DNA from: Pelagicoccus sp. SDUM812003 | GTDB taxonomy: Bacteria > Verrucomicrobiota > Verrucomicrobiia > Opitutales > Opitutaceae | Direction: 5' to 3' | DNA length: 64,000 bases | Assembly (NCBI RefSeq): GCF_031127815.1 | Contig: NZ_JARXHY010000002.1 | Span: 488,936 to 552,935 of the forward strand | The notes under the pieces: model-generated | What the model saw: the letters and a program-made list of their open reading frames with translations, nothing else | Databases searched by the model: none | What the model was told of the DNA's origin: nothing | Shown: positions 24,961 to 33,211 of the stretch, one piece after another | Layout of the letters: every line of letters begins with the position of its first letter | How positions within the stretch are numbered: the stretch's first letter is position 1 | Program-made: the position numbers and the translations under genes

Positions 24961-27048
24961 ATGAACACTCAAGAAAACGATAAAAGCGCTGCAATCGAAG
25001 CCCTAAAGCGAGAGATAAACCAACGGCGAAAGCGAAAACGTACACCGTCCCTCAACCACCCGATCAGCCTCGAAATCGATCAGGGCATTCTATCCGCATG
25101 GCGCACTGCAAACAACTCTCCGCGTCACCTGAAACACGCGCTTCATCACGAAGCATTTCGCGAGGCCAGCGAAGCGATTCTCATTCTCGACGAGCGTCTT
25201 CGGGTTATCGACGCAAATTACGCTGCCTTCGAATGGACCGGTCTCGATGAAGCCCTATTGATCGGAGCGCCTTGGGAGCAGCTTTTTGAAGGCCAAGCGC
25301 CCGCCATCGAACCTCTTGGCCCCTCACAACAGTCATCGCTAAATGTGTTGTTAAAAAAGACGGACGCTCAAGCGCCGCTCAACGTTGATGTATCCACCAG
25401 TCGCTTCACTCACAATAAGAGCACGCGCTACGTATCCATAATCCATGACGTTACTATTCACGATCGAGTGGAATGCGCCCTCCGCCTCGTCGCAGCAGGT
25501 ACGGCCCACGCGACAGGTGAGAGCTTCTTCAAGGAGTGCGTGAAGAACTTAGCCCAAGCCACCGGTGTCAAGTGGGCGATGGCAACCGAATTTACCGACG
25601 ACAGCCGAGACCAAGCCCGCACCTTCGCAGTTTGGGAAGGCGATGGGTTTGCAAAGGACTTTTCCTACGAAACGTCGAATACGCCTTGCGAACTGGTCCT
25701 GGATGGCCACGTGTGCCACTTCGAAAACTACATGAAAGACCTTTTCCCTTTGGAAAAGGAACTAGTGGAGTTCGATATCAATAGCTACCGAGGCACACCG
25801 CTTTTCAACTCGAAAGGGGAGGTATTGGGACACCTCGCCATTTACGACCACCAGCCACTCGAGGAAACGCCGGAACTTGTATCCATAATGCAAATATTCA
25901 CCGCTCGAGCGTCTGCCGAACTGGAGCGCATGTACGCGGATAGAGCCTTGGAGCGACAGCGGAAAGACCTCGCGCATCAAGTCAAAACGCGAACCGCCGA
26001 GATCGAACGAGCCCTCGCAGAAGTCGAATCCCTAAAAAATCGATTGGCAGAGGAAAATCTCTTTCTTCGAAACGAGATCACCAGGACACACAAGTTCGAC
26101 GAAATCGTCGGCAGCGATCCGAAGCTCATGAAAGTCCTCGAAGATGTCTCCAGAGTAGCCGCGACCGAAGCGACCGTACTCGTCACAGGTGAGAGTGGCA
26201 CCGGCAAGGAATTGATCGCTCGGGCGATCCATCAACATAGCGATCGCTCCGATAAGCCGATCATCCAGATAAACTGCGGAGCCATTTCGCCCAGTCTGGT
26301 CGAGAGCGAACTCTTCGGTCACATGAAAGGAGCCTTCACCGGCGCAACTGAGAATCGCCCCGGTCGCTTCGAACTCGCCCATGGTGGCACCTTGTTTCTC
26401 GACGAAGTTGGAGAGCTTCCCCTCGACATCCAAGTAAAGCTCCTGAGAGTTTTGCAAGAAGGCACCTTTCAACGAGTCGGTGGCAAGGACACGATCAAGG
26501 TCGATGTCCGCATCGTAGCTGCGACCAATCGCACATTGGAAAACGAAGTCGCTAAGGGTAGCTTCCGCGAGGATCTTTTCTATCGACTCAACACGTTCCC
26601 GATCCACCTACCCGCTCTCCGAGAAAGGGCCAGCGACATTCCGCCTTTGGCCCACTACTTTCTTGAACGCATAAAGAAGAAAACCGCCAAACCAATCGAA
26701 GGCTTCTCGGAACAAGCCATCGAACTCCTCAGGACGCACACTTGGCCAGGCAACATCCGGGAATTGAAAAACGTGGTCGAGCGGGCCGTCATCATTTCAG
26801 ATGGCCCACTCATCCAAGTACGCCATGAGCATTTGAGAAGCGATCACCCAGAATGCGACTCGAACGTCATCACGAAGTCGCCTCGTACTTTCGACGACAT
26901 CGCCGAGATTGAGCGTAACTTAATCACGGATACACTCGAAGCGACACATTGGAAGATCGAAGGCGCAAATGGTGCCGCGAAACGGCTTGCTTGCGCCCCG
27001 AGCACCCTACGCGACCGCATGAAACGCTACGGAATTCGAAAGAGCTAA
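24961..27048 (+). CDS. Sigma-54-dependent activator, PAS-GAF-AAA+-HTH (regulator D)
   Basis: A 695-residue protein from the ATG at 24961; an in-frame TTG at 24937 overlaps the STAS stop and is less likely. A basic N-terminal stretch (INQRRKRKR) precedes a PAS domain (about 60-170), a GAF domain (about 175-325, with KWAMATEF and [22 protein letters not shown]), a coiled coil, the AAA+ domain with [14 protein letters not shown] and FLDEVGEL, and a Fis-type HTH ([22 protein letters not shown]). The sensor part differs from regulators A-C, so it answers another signal or another aspect of it. Confidence 0.92.
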   Translation: MNTQENDKSAAIEALKREINQRRKRKRTPSLNHPISLEIDQGILSAWRTANNSPRHLKHALHHEAFREASEAILILDERLRVIDANYAAFEWTGLDEALLIGAPWEQLFEGQAPAIEPLGPSQQSSLNVLLKKTDAQAPLNVDVSTSRFTHNKSTRYVSIIHDVTIHDRVECALRLVAAGTAHATGESFFKECVKNLAQATGVKWAMATEFTDDSRDQARTFAVWEGDGFAKDFSYETSNTPCELVLDGHVCHFENYMKDLFPLEKELVEFDINSYRGTPLFNSKGEVLGHLAIYDHQPLEETPELVSIMQIFTARASAELERMYADRALERQRKDLAHQVKTRTAEIERALAEVESLKNRLAEENLFLRNEITRTHKFDEIVGSDPKLMKVLEDVSRVAATEATVLVTGESGTGKELIARAIHQHSDRSDKPIIQINCGAISPSLVESELFGHMKGAFTGATENRPGRFELAHGGTLFLDEVGELPLDIQVKLLRVLQEGTFQRVGGKDTIKVDVRIVAATNRTLENEVAKGSFREDLFYRLNTFPIHLPALRERASDIPPLAHYFLERIKKKTAKPIEGFSEQAIELLRTHTWPGNIRELKNVVERAVIISDGPLIQVRHEHLRSDHPECDSNVITKSPRTFDDIAEIERNLITDTLEATHWKIEGANGAAKRLACAPSTLRDRMKRYGIRKS

Positions 27049-27081
27049 AGGGTTGCCCCGAGCGATACCAGCTCTCGAAAG

Positions 27082-27720
27082 CTATCCTGTCTCACGCGAC
27101 GGACTCTGCACCGATGGGATCCGGTTTTTCCACCAACGCCCCAATCGGACAGCCTCTAGCGCAAGCAACGGCCCGAAATAAACAAGCGTTTCGCGATAGC
27201 CTGTTTTTTCCTGGGCCACTTGATGATAGATAACCAATGCGGCCGCGACATACGTCAGTTTGTGCAAACGTTTCCACCCCTTGCCTCCAAGCTTGCGCAC
27301 CGACCAATTGTTGCTGGTGAGCGCCAAAACCAGCAAGAGCGCCAGCGCCACGAGACCTGATAGAATAAAGAGCTTGCTCCACTCGTCAGCGAAAGCCTCC
27401 CAGGATCCGATATAAGGCACGTAAAGCAGCAGGTGCAGTAGCGCGTAAACGAAAACGGCGATGCCAAGCTGACGGCGACGAAACGCGAGGGCTTTGAAAA
27501 GATCGGACTTGGGAAAAAGCTGTCGCAGCGGCGTCACCGCCATCGTCACGACCAGAAACACCACCGCCGCCTTGCCCATGAACTCGAGCAGAAACTTGGC
27601 AGGATCAGCGAGGTACTCGACATTTCCCTGTCCTGCCTGGATGAATACCACAACCAACGGCAGGCAAAGCGCTGCGTACAGAAGCCACCCGCTTCTAAGA
27701 ATCCGAGCCTGACGTTTCAT
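27082..27720 (-). CDS. msrQ: MsrQ, haem-binding membrane subunit of methionine sulfoxide reductase
   Basis: A 212-residue protein with about six membrane helices of the ferric-reductase-like type. Candidate haem ligands are His in FVYALLHLLLY, KRLHKLTYVA and VIYHQVAQE. It is encoded 8 bases after msrP. MsrQ passes electrons from the quinone pool or a flavin donor to MsrP, which repairs oxidised methionine in periplasmic proteins. Length and gene order agree with the known system. Confidence 0.92.
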   Translation of the reverse strand: MKRQARILRSGWLLYAALCLPLVVVFIQAGQGNVEYLADPAKFLLEFMGKAAVVFLVVTMAVTPLRQLFPKSDLFKALAFRRRQLGIAVFVYALLHLLLYVPYIGSWEAFADEWSKLFILSGLVALALLLVLALTSNNWSVRKLGGKGWKRLHKLTYVAAALVIYHQVAQEKTGYRETLVYFGPLLALEAVRLGRWWKNRIPSVQSPSRETG

Positions 27721-27728
27721 TCCCTTTA

Positions 27729-28688
27729 CTAGAAATGCTTTCGAAGGTCCAAGCCCTCGTACAAGTGGCCAACCTGCTCCTCGTATCCATTGAACATGAG
27801 CGTCGGTTGCCGACCGCCAAAGAAGCCGCCACCAATGACTCGTTCACTCGCTTGAGACCACCGAGGATGATCGACCTTGGGATTCACGTTCGCGTAAAAC
27901 CCGTATTCGCGTGGTTGCAACGCTTGCCACGTATTCACCGGCTGCGTATCCGTAAACTCGATGCGCACAATCGACTTTCCACTCTTGAAACCATATTTCC
28001 ACGGGACCACCAGCCGAATCGGAGCGCCATTCTGGTTTGGAATGGGCTTCCCGTAAATTCCGGTCGCCAGAAACGCCAACTCATTGTTCGCCTCCTCGAT
28101 CGTGAGCCCCTCGACATATGGCCAATCAATTGACCCGCCTCGCTGCCCCGGAGCTTCCTCTGGATTGTAAAAGCTGACAAATTTGACGTACTTCGCCGAC
28201 GACTTGGGACTCGCTAGCTTCACTAACTTATTCAGAGCGAAACCGTCCCAAGGCACGACCATCGACCAGGCCTCGACGCAGCGCAATCGATATACGCGCT
28301 GCTCGATGCCTCCCATTTTCCGAATCAGGTCGTTAACATCAAACGTCATTGGATTGTCGACCATTCCCGCGATTTCCAAGGACCACGGCTCAGTCTTCCA
28401 ACCTTTGTTCGCTAGTTTAGCCGGACCGCTCTTGTCATAGGAAAACTCGTAGAAATTGTTGTATCCAGTTATCAAATCATACGGAGTCGGCTCCAAGGAC
28501 TTGCCGAGGAAATTAGGATTAGGCTCGCTAGGAAAGCCTGCCGTCGCTCCCCAAAGCGCATTTCCGCCCACCAACGAGCCAACTCCGAGCCCCACGGCCT
28601 TCAAAAACCTACGACGATTTAAGTAGTCCGCTTCACTTGTCACCAGAGACCCAGCGATCTCCCAATTATTCTTCCTATGAATCAGCAT
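27729..28688 (-). CDS. msrP: MsrP, periplasmic molybdoenzyme reducing protein methionine sulfoxide
   Basis: A 319-residue product. A twin-arginine motif (NRRRFLK, residues 24-30) precedes the hydrophobic signal core. The sulfite-oxidase-type fold carries the molybdenum ligand C137 in YRLRCVEAWSMVVPW, and later VPWKYGFKSGKSIVRIEF. The C-terminal NGYEEQVGHLYEGLDLRKHF is typical. It works with MsrQ, encoded directly downstream, in periplasmic repair of methionine sulfoxide. Confidence 0.94.
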   Translation of the reverse strand: MLIHRKNNWEIAGSLVTSEADYLNRRRFLKAVGLGVGSLVGGNALWGATAGFPSEPNPNFLGKSLEPTPYDLITGYNNFYEFSYDKSGPAKLANKGWKTEPWSLEIAGMVDNPMTFDVNDLIRKMGGIEQRVYRLRCVEAWSMVVPWDGFALNKLVKLASPKSSAKYVKFVSFYNPEEAPGQRGGSIDWPYVEGLTIEEANNELAFLATGIYGKPIPNQNGAPIRLVVPWKYGFKSGKSIVRIEFTDTQPVNTWQALQPREYGFYANVNPKVDHPRWSQASERVIGGGFFGGRQPTLMFNGYEEQVGHLYEGLDLRKHF

Positions 28689-29108
28689 CGTTCACCTTCC
28701 ATAACGTTCAAAACAATCACTCCACATAAAGAGAACGCGCAAGAAGGCGGTTTATTTCCCTACATGGACAAAAAAGAAAATCTAGCGGCCCCAAGAACAG
28801 CGTTAGAGGAAAACAGATCAATACCCGCCAACACCTGAACTTTTCATATCTTGCTGATTATAAGCCACTCGCTTAGACCTCGAACCTTCCGCCATTTTTC
28901 GATCAACGAGCGGAAACGCCCGGCCGGAACCACAGTGCGCGAAAGCGGACCAACAAAACGAAGAATCATCACCTTTGGCTTTTTGTCCCCAAAGCAACGA
29001 GGACCTGAAACGACAAGCAGCCAATCCGCTAACCCGTTCAAGTGTTGGCAGCTCACGTTGCCCCGTTCAAACTCATGCATCAGATAGAAGGGAGCGCTCC
29101 ACATTTGC
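28689..29108. other. Intergenic region, doubtful short frame only
   Basis: 420 bases between msrP and the serine hydrolase gene. A reverse-strand frame (28844-29119) overlaps the hydrolase 3' end and would encode a basic 91-residue peptide with no known domain; I do not count it as a gene. No promoter or terminator motif stood out. Confidence 0.4.
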
Positions 29109-30827
29109 CTAGATATCATCCGGACGGTTTTCAGTCCAAGTCAGCTTCAAGGCATCCGACTCCACTTGAGTCCAGACGCCTTCGAACGACTTCCCATCCA
29201 AACTCAGCGCCCCTTCGAACACACCATAGTTCTCAGCGGCTTCGATTCGAAGTTCACCCTTTTGGGGATCGAAGGCCACTTTGGAAACCCCTACCGGCAG
29301 CGGCATATCCCTCGCCCCCCAGATCATCGCTTGAAACCGGCCGGCGATAGGCGCGACTTCGATGGATACGAACCTTTTGTCCACGCTTTCCATCACGCCA
29401 CTCCAGTAGCCTTCCAATGGCGAGATATCATCAAGGTAAATGTTCTCAAAAACGACCTTAAGCGAGTCTGGCATATCCTCGGAAAACGTCATCTCAAGTG
29501 GTTGATCACCCCCAAACATCCAGATGCCGCTGAGCAATTCTTCACCTACCAGAGTTGCTTCGTAGCGACCGTTGAGCGAAGGATACATGGCTACGAAATC
29601 TCCGATGGCCCGATCGAAGCTCGCGCTGGAATTCGGCAAGAGAGCTCCCCCGTGATTGATGCTAAAGACGTTGGCGTCTCCTTTGCTTGTAACATGCATA
29701 ACAAGACGGAATTCATCCACGCCGAAAACGACGCTACCGGACCAAAATCCTTCGATGGATGAAAAGGATCCCTCCCGCTCAGTTTCCACAAGCTCAGCAG
29801 AAGAGTTGCTCAAAGAAACTATACAGTATTGCTGCTCCGGCCGAATGCGAAAACTGCTGCGAAATCCATGCGTCTCGCCGGTGTGCCAAAACTCTTCACC
29901 TCTAATATGCCAACCTAGGCCCATTCGTTCGGAGCGCGGCTTCATCGCAAACGCCAATGCTTCCTTCATGTGATCCGGAGTCGATTCCGACCAATGAGCT
30001 TCCGCAAAGAGCAGCATATCCTCGACGGACGAAACAACTGCTCCCCCTCCTGCAAACGCTTGAAAATTCCAGCGTAAAACTTCCTCTCCCGCTCGATGTC
30101 CTTTTGCGAATCGGCTCCGCAGAGCCTCCGACCCGGAGGTTTCATCCACTTGAACCCATGTCGAATCCATTCCCAGCGGAGAAAAGATGCGCTCATCGAG
30201 AAGAGTCTCGTAATCCGTTCCGTGAATGATGGCCAGAATCTCAGCTAGCAAAGAAAATCCAAAATTCGAATACGAGTAGGTTCCTACATTTTCGAAGTCC
30301 TCTTTTTCGAATTCGCTTAAGTAAGAAAACATCATCTCACGAGTATAGCGAGCGAGTCCGTTCTCCGCGCTCATGTCATCCATGCGATTATCCGGAAACG
30401 AAGGCAGTCCTGCAGTGTGGGTGGCCAATTGCAGCAGTGTCACAGAGAGCAAAGGAGAGTCTTCACGTAAAACGGACTCTGGAAGGTGCTGGCCAATCGA
30501 ATCGTTCAGTTCAGCCTTTCCCTGTAGGACCGTATCCGCCAACAGTATACCGGTAAACACTTTCGTGATCGAACCGATCTCGAACAAGGTACGTTCATCG
30601 ACCTCTGGCCCTCCTGTTCCCATTGCGCCCGCCGACGCGTAGACAAGCGCGCCACCGCTAATTTCGCCCAGCGAAATCCCTTCGTTTGGTTGCTGATGCT
30701 CGGAGTGCCATAAGTCCGCATCGCCCTGCAAATCGGGTTTCAGCATGGGATCCGCGAGAGACTCCGAAGCAAAAAGGCAAACGATAGGAATCAGGTGACA
30801 GCGTACGAGTTTAGGTAGATTGAACAT
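29109..30827 (-). CDS. Exported serine beta-lactamase-like hydrolase
   Basis: A 572-residue product from the ATG at 30827, with a signal peptide (PKLVRCHLIPIVCLFASESLA). The class C beta-lactamase/esterase fold is marked by S86-x-x-K89 (GSITK), Y186-S-N188 and H315-T-G317. The C-terminal about 200 residues are beta-rich and less conserved, as in many members with an added domain. Such proteins are esterases, peptidases or D-amino-acid hydrolases as often as beta-lactamases, so no substrate is assigned. It stands alone; neighbours are unrelated. Confidence 0.85.
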   Translation of the reverse strand: MFNLPKLVRCHLIPIVCLFASESLADPMLKPDLQGDADLWHSEHQQPNEGISLGEISGGALVYASAGAMGTGGPEVDERTLFEIGSITKVFTGILLADTVLQGKAELNDSIGQHLPESVLREDSPLLSVTLLQLATHTAGLPSFPDNRMDDMSAENGLARYTREMMFSYLSEFEKEDFENVGTYSYSNFGFSLLAEILAIIHGTDYETLLDERIFSPLGMDSTWVQVDETSGSEALRSRFAKGHRAGEEVLRWNFQAFAGGGAVVSSVEDMLLFAEAHWSESTPDHMKEALAFAMKPRSERMGLGWHIRGEEFWHTGETHGFRSSFRIRPEQQYCIVSLSNSSAELVETEREGSFSSIEGFWSGSVVFGVDEFRLVMHVTSKGDANVFSINHGGALLPNSSASFDRAIGDFVAMYPSLNGRYEATLVGEELLSGIWMFGGDQPLEMTFSEDMPDSLKVVFENIYLDDISPLEGYWSGVMESVDKRFVSIEVAPIAGRFQAMIWGARDMPLPVGVSKVAFDPQKGELRIEAAENYGVFEGALSLDGKSFEGVWTQVESDALKLTWTENRPDDI

Positions 30828-30987
30828 AAGAGTTGGGTTTCGTATTGAGAGTTTGGGCACAGCAATCAAATCAACGGTCGCTATCAGGGTAACGAGCCAA
30901 GCAGCGCTGACGATATCGGTGCCAATCAGAGAAACCGGTTGTTCATTTCAATCGAACCCACCAAAATGCTTAATATTGGATACAACC

Positions 30988-31905
30988 CTAGCTCGCTTCC
31001 GCTTCGTCGGCCTTCCGTTGTTTCGCGAGCGCCGAAAGGCCGCCAATCGCTCCGAGATTCATGGAGTCAAGAGCGGAGCTGGGAACCATGATCAAGGACC
31101 CCTTTTCTTTCAGACCTTCGAAAAGCATATTCATGCCGCGCAGCTGCAAGGCCACCGGGTTGTCCGCGTAATTCTTGCTCGCCAGAGCGAACTTTTCCGA
31201 GATCTCTGTTTCCGCTGTGCCCAAAATGATCCGTGCCTGGCGCTCACGCTCAGCCTGCGCCTGCTTGCTCATCGCATCCGCGAGAGCTTCAGGGATGATG
31301 ATATCCTTGATGCCAACCGACTGGCAGGTGATTCCCCACGGACTGGTCTGGTCATCTAGTGTCTTCTGGAGCGCTTCTGCGATCTCCTCTCGATGCTGCA
31401 GCAGCCCTGCTAAATCATTGCGTCCAATGATATCGCGCAAGCCCGTCTGCGCAACGTACGAGACCGCCTCGATATACCTCTCCACTTCCAAAGCCGCCTT
31501 CTCCACATCCCAAACCATCCAATACACGACAGCGTCCACGTTCACAGGAACCGTATCTTTGGTCAGCGTTCTTTCCGCATGGAAATCCGTCACTCTCACT
31601 CTTTGATCGATGAACGTATTCACTTCGTCGATAATGGGCACCACGAAAAAGATGCCCGGCCCCCTCAAGCCGACGAACCTTCCCATTCGCAACACAACCG
31701 CGCGATCCCATTGGTTCGCCACTCGAATCGAACACGCTATGAAAACTCCCAATACGACGAGCGGTATGCCCACTATGGTCGAAAGCGTCCCAGCCCACAT
31801 CAACAACACCAGGGGAAGGATGATCACCACTCCCACTGTCAGCGAAACGACACTCAAGCCGCTTTCGGTTCTCACTCCAGTCCCATCGGGTATTCTTAGC
31901 TTCAT
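30988..31905 (-). CDS. Slipin-type SPFH/band 7 membrane protein
   Basis: A 305-residue protein from the ATG at 31905, which has AAGGAG seven bases upstream inside the preceding gene. Two hydrophobic stretches (residues about 18-60) are followed by an SPFH domain (VANQWDRAVVLRMGRFVGLRGPGIFFVVPIIDEV) and a helical tail (MSKQAQAERERQARIILGTAETE). Slipins assemble at membranes and affect membrane organisation or protein turnover. The start overlaps the GntR regulator's stop by four bases, so both are one operon. Confidence 0.88.
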   Translation of the reverse strand: MKLRIPDGTGVRTESGLSVVSLTVGVVIILPLVLLMWAGTLSTIVGIPLVVLGVFIACSIRVANQWDRAVVLRMGRFVGLRGPGIFFVVPIIDEVNTFIDQRVRVTDFHAERTLTKDTVPVNVDAVVYWMVWDVEKAALEVERYIEAVSYVAQTGLRDIIGRNDLAGLLQHREEIAEALQKTLDDQTSPWGITCQSVGIKDIIIPEALADAMSKQAQAERERQARIILGTAETEISEKFALASKNYADNPVALQLRGMNMLFEGLKEKGSLIMVPSSALDSMNLGAIGGLSALAKQRKADEAEAS

Positions 31906-32282
31906 TTTTGTACTCCTTTGCATTTCTTCAATTCTTCGATCAGCTGATCCGGCTTGATCCCGTAGACAGCGGCTGCATTGACAAACTCTTCACACAGGGA
32001 CTTCAGCTTCGCACGTCGCTCCTTTGCGCTCACCTCCACTTCGACCGACCCGATAAACGTCCCCGTCCCCTGCTGGGTCTCCAGAATCCGTTGGATTTCC
32101 AACTCCTTGTAGGCTTTGGTCACCGTATTCAAATTCACCTTAAGCTTCACCGCCAAGGCGCGAACCGTCGGGAGCTGTTCTCCCACCTTCACCTGTCCAG
32201 TCGCCATACCAAATCGAATCTGGTCGATGATCTGGCGATAGTACGGCACGCCACTTCTCGGATCTAAATAAAAATCAAGCAT
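31902..32282 (-). CDS. GntR-family regulator, YtrA-type
   Basis: A 126-residue protein: an N-terminal winged helix (GVPYYRQIIDQIRFGMATGQVKVGEQLPTVRALAVKLKVNLNTVTKAYKELE) followed by a short helical C-terminal part, the size expected for the YtrA group that controls transport and membrane-stress genes. The perfect inverted repeat TAGTACA-N4-TGTACTA lies 56 bases upstream and is the likely operator, suggesting autoregulation together with the slipin gene. Confidence 0.88.
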   Translation of the reverse strand: MLDFYLDPRSGVPYYRQIIDQIRFGMATGQVKVGEQLPTVRALAVKLKVNLNTVTKAYKELEIQRILETQQGTGTFIGSVEVEVSAKERRAKLKSLCEEFVNAAAVYGIKPDQLIEELKKCKGVQK

Positions 32283-32316
32283 AGCCCTGCCCCCCTTCTA
32301 GAATCGTTCCAACCTC

Positions 32317-32329
32317 TGACACATTGTCA
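32317..32329. promoter_or_regulatory. Inverted repeat TGACA-CAT-TGTCA
   Basis: A short perfect repeat between the GntR operator candidate and the GntR start codon. It could be a second regulator site; no more can be said. Confidence 0.25.
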
Positions 32330-32337
32330 TATTTCTA

Positions 32338-32355
32338 TAGTACATTGTTGTACTA
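32338..32355. promoter_or_regulatory. Likely GntR (YtrA-type) operator
   Basis: TAGTACA-TTGT-TGTACTA is a perfect 7-base inverted repeat, 56 bases upstream of the gntR ATG. YtrA-group regulators bind repeats of this form near their own promoters. Confidence 0.65.
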
Positions 32356-32584
32356 GCTTACTTGAGGAAAGGTCAACCCCGATTTTTATAAACTGCCGAC
32401 CAGGGCTCTGCTCCTAATCAGCTGTCCATAAAAATGCTGGCTCGAGCAAAAGGAGGTAAAAACCACTTCCATGGCTCGCCAAACGAATCGAGCAAGCTAC
32501 CGAGCCGCCCCTTCACCTCGCTTCATCTGATCGCGACGGCATTCCCGTCGATCGCCAGCCTAACTGGATGTTTCTGTCCAGTTT

Positions 32585-32598
32585 TTGACCTAGATCAA
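32585..32598 (+). promoter_or_regulatory. Fnr/Nnr-type box of the nos operon
   Basis: TTGAC-CTAG-ATCAA fits the Fnr-family half-site TTGA[TC]. If centred at -41.5, transcription begins at about 32633 and the -10 hexamer is TATCTT (32621-32626). The Crp/Fnr gene at 38668-39381 is the obvious candidate to bind it. Confidence 0.75.
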
Positions 32599-32618
32599 TG
32601 CTCTCTCTGCGGCAATCC

Positions 32619-32647
32619 AGTATCTTGAGACCCAAACTCAAGATACT
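32619..32647. promoter_or_regulatory. Perfect 11-bp inverted repeat abutting the azurin start codon
   Basis: AGTATCTTGAG, a 7-base spacer, then CTCAAGATACT ending at the base before the ATG at 32648. The left arm covers the predicted -10 hexamer. It could be an operator, or an RNA hairpin occluding translation if a longer message is made from further upstream. Confidence 0.6.
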
Positions 32648-33190
32648 ATGAAGAATCAAAAGACACATTTCGGCATGATCGCGCTGTTACTTGCGTGCAT
32701 CTCTCTTTTCCTCACCGCCTGTGGCGACAAGGCCTCAACGTCCTCGAGCGGCCAATCCGGCTCCTCGAACGCTGATGCTCCTGCAAAGGAAGCGGAAACG
32801 CCCGAGCCAAGTCGAGAGATCGTAGTCGAGGCAAACGACCAGATGAAATTCGACAAGACGGAAATCATCATCGCCCCGGGCGAGACGGTGAAGCTCACCC
32901 TGAACAACGTCGGCACCATGCCGAAGTTCTCCATGGGCCACAATCTGGTGATTCTCGACAAAGCGGCCGATGTCGCCGCCTTCGCGGAAGCCTCCGCAAT
33001 GTCGCCAGCCAACGAATACATTTCTCCCGATTTCCAAGACAAGGTCGTGGCCGCGACCGCACTGCTCGGTGGCGGCGAAACCGATAGCGTGGTCTTCACC
33101 GCTCCTAAAACCAGAGGCGACTACCCCTTCCTTTGCTCCTTCCCCGGTCACGTTCAGGCCGGAATGAAAGGTCTCCTAAAAGTCCAGTAA
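32648..33190 (+). CDS. Azurin/plastocyanin-like blue copper lipoprotein
   Basis: A 180-residue lipoprotein: signal and lipobox LTAC with Cys at residue 25, a low-complexity linker (about 28-57), then a cupredoxin domain. The type 1 copper ligands of an azurin are all visible: H98 (MGHNLVIL), C163 (FLCSFPGH), H168 and M173. It is the first gene of the nos operon, 21 bases before nosZ. It probably carries electrons to NosZ or NosZ maturation; this role is inferred from position. No Shine-Dalgarno sequence is seen. Confidence 0.9.
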   Translation: MKNQKTHFGMIALLLACISLFLTACGDKASTSSSGQSGSSNADAPAKEAETPEPSREIVVEANDQMKFDKTEIIIAPGETVKLTLNNVGTMPKFSMGHNLVILDKAADVAAFAEASAMSPANEYISPDFQDKVVAATALLGGGETDSVVFTAPKTRGDYPFLCSFPGHVQAGMKGLLKVQ

Positions 33191-33211
33191 CCCCAAAGAT
33201 CCAAGATCATT

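Noticed and set aside
28844..29119. Possible small reverse gene after the serine hydrolase
   Set aside because: It overlaps the hydrolase end, has no domain and no ribosome binding site.
29109..30827. Antibiotic-resistance beta-lactamase
   Set aside because: The SxxK/YxN/HTG fold is shared by esterases and peptidases; length and added C-terminal domain do not fit a classical resistance enzyme.
32619..32647. Terminator before the azurin gene
   Set aside because: No T run follows and the start codon is directly adjacent, so an operator or 5' hairpin is more likely.
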